Position numbers and translations under genes: made by a program. The notes under the pieces are model-generated. The model searched no databases, was not told the origin of the DNA, and saw nothing but the letters and a program-made list of their open reading frames with translations. From Mycobacterium pseudokansasii (GTDB taxonomy: Bacteria > Actinomycetota > Actinomycetes > Mycobacteriales > Mycobacteriaceae), in contig NZ_UPHU01000001.1 in NCBI RefSeq assembly GCF_900566075.1, positions 2,294,001 to 2,358,000 on the forward strand: a stretch of DNA of 64,000 nt, read 5' to 3'. Of this stretch, positions 63,909 to 64,000 are shown piece after piece. Each line of letters opens with the position of its first letter. Position 1 is the stretch's first letter.

Positions 63909-64000
63909 AGGAATACCGCCAGGTTCTGCATCCGTAACACCGACTCGTCGGCAATAATGGTGCGAAGAGCCAACTTCCAGGTGTTTTCCGGATCCCCATA
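63905..64000 (-). CDS. aromatic-ring-hydroxylating dioxygenase beta subunit, C-terminus (5' end outside window)
   Basis: Only the last 31 residues are inside the window. They include DPENTWKLALRTIIADESVLRMQNLAVFL, the conserved C-terminus of the SnoaL-fold beta subunits of ring-hydroxylating dioxygenases (BphE/HcaF type). The gene continues to the right. With the SDR and aldolase it indicates a complete aromatic-acid or PAH catabolic operon. Confidence 0.75.
   Translation of the reverse strand, partial: YGDPENTWKLALRTIIADESVLRMQNLAVFL

Overview
This window comes from a slow-growing Mycobacterium close to, but not inside, the M. tuberculosis complex. It is GC-rich and carries PE_PGRS, WXG100, REP13E12 and MIRU-type elements. 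Much of the gene order matches my recollection of H37Rv from about Rv2693c down to Rv2634c, read here on the opposite strand, but with extra and missing blocks. All Rv correspondences are from memory and were not searched.

Conserved block 1 (1-26.8 kb): a DUF3159 membrane protein, TrkA-type potassium regulators ceoC/ceoB, an APC permease, a TrmA-family RNA methyltransferase, two tandem ArsB/NhaD-like transporters with a CBS protein, dxs, an RNase D/HRDC protein, a DUF3000 protein and echA15. Next comes a GMC oxidoreductase/gluconate-dehydrogenase-like operon that I do not recall in H37Rv. The coproporphyrin-pathway-type haem genes hemE, hemY and a chlorite-dismutase-like coproheme decarboxylase follow, then a methyltransferase, msrB, the arabinofuranosyltransferase aftC, a TAP-like lipoprotein, a RibD-like reductase, an AFG1/ZapE ATPase, a GNAT and an exported protein. 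Three MIRU-like units here encode tiny relay ORFs that join neighbouring genes by ATGA/GTGA overlaps.

Accessory block (26.9-42.6 kb): DUF732 and TPR proteins, a WXG100 toxin cassette cut by a deletion and fused tail-to-tail to a truncated AAA ATPase, four tRNA genes (Val-GAC, Cys-GCA, Gly-GCC, Val-CAC), a giant SARP/NB-ARC regulator, a membrane protein coupled to a Ser/Thr kinase, a TPP enzyme and an atsB-like sulfatase killed by two nonsense codons.

Block 42.7-47.6 kb: STAS protein, TetR regulator, a glycosyltransferase remnant, DedA, an acyl-CoA synthetase and a chloramphenicol-phosphotransferase-like kinase.

Integrated element (47,996-57,245): a phiRv1-like element of about 9.2 kb splits a REP13E12 (DUF222-HNH) gene. 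The two junctions share an exact 12-bp core. It carries a large serine integrase, a small excisionase, a run of overlapping small genes, an HK97-type capsid protein and a candidate small terminase. It also has two cargo genes: a lone ParA-like ATPase and a DUF4352-like membrane protein. I see no large terminase, portal or tail genes, so it resembles a capsid-carrying phage satellite.

Right end (58.9-64 kb): a PE_PGRS gene in the place of PE_PGRS46, an IclR regulator, and an aromatic-catabolism operon (ring-hydroxylating dioxygenase beta subunit, small protein, dihydrodiol dehydrogenase-like SDR, class II aldolase) that runs off the window.
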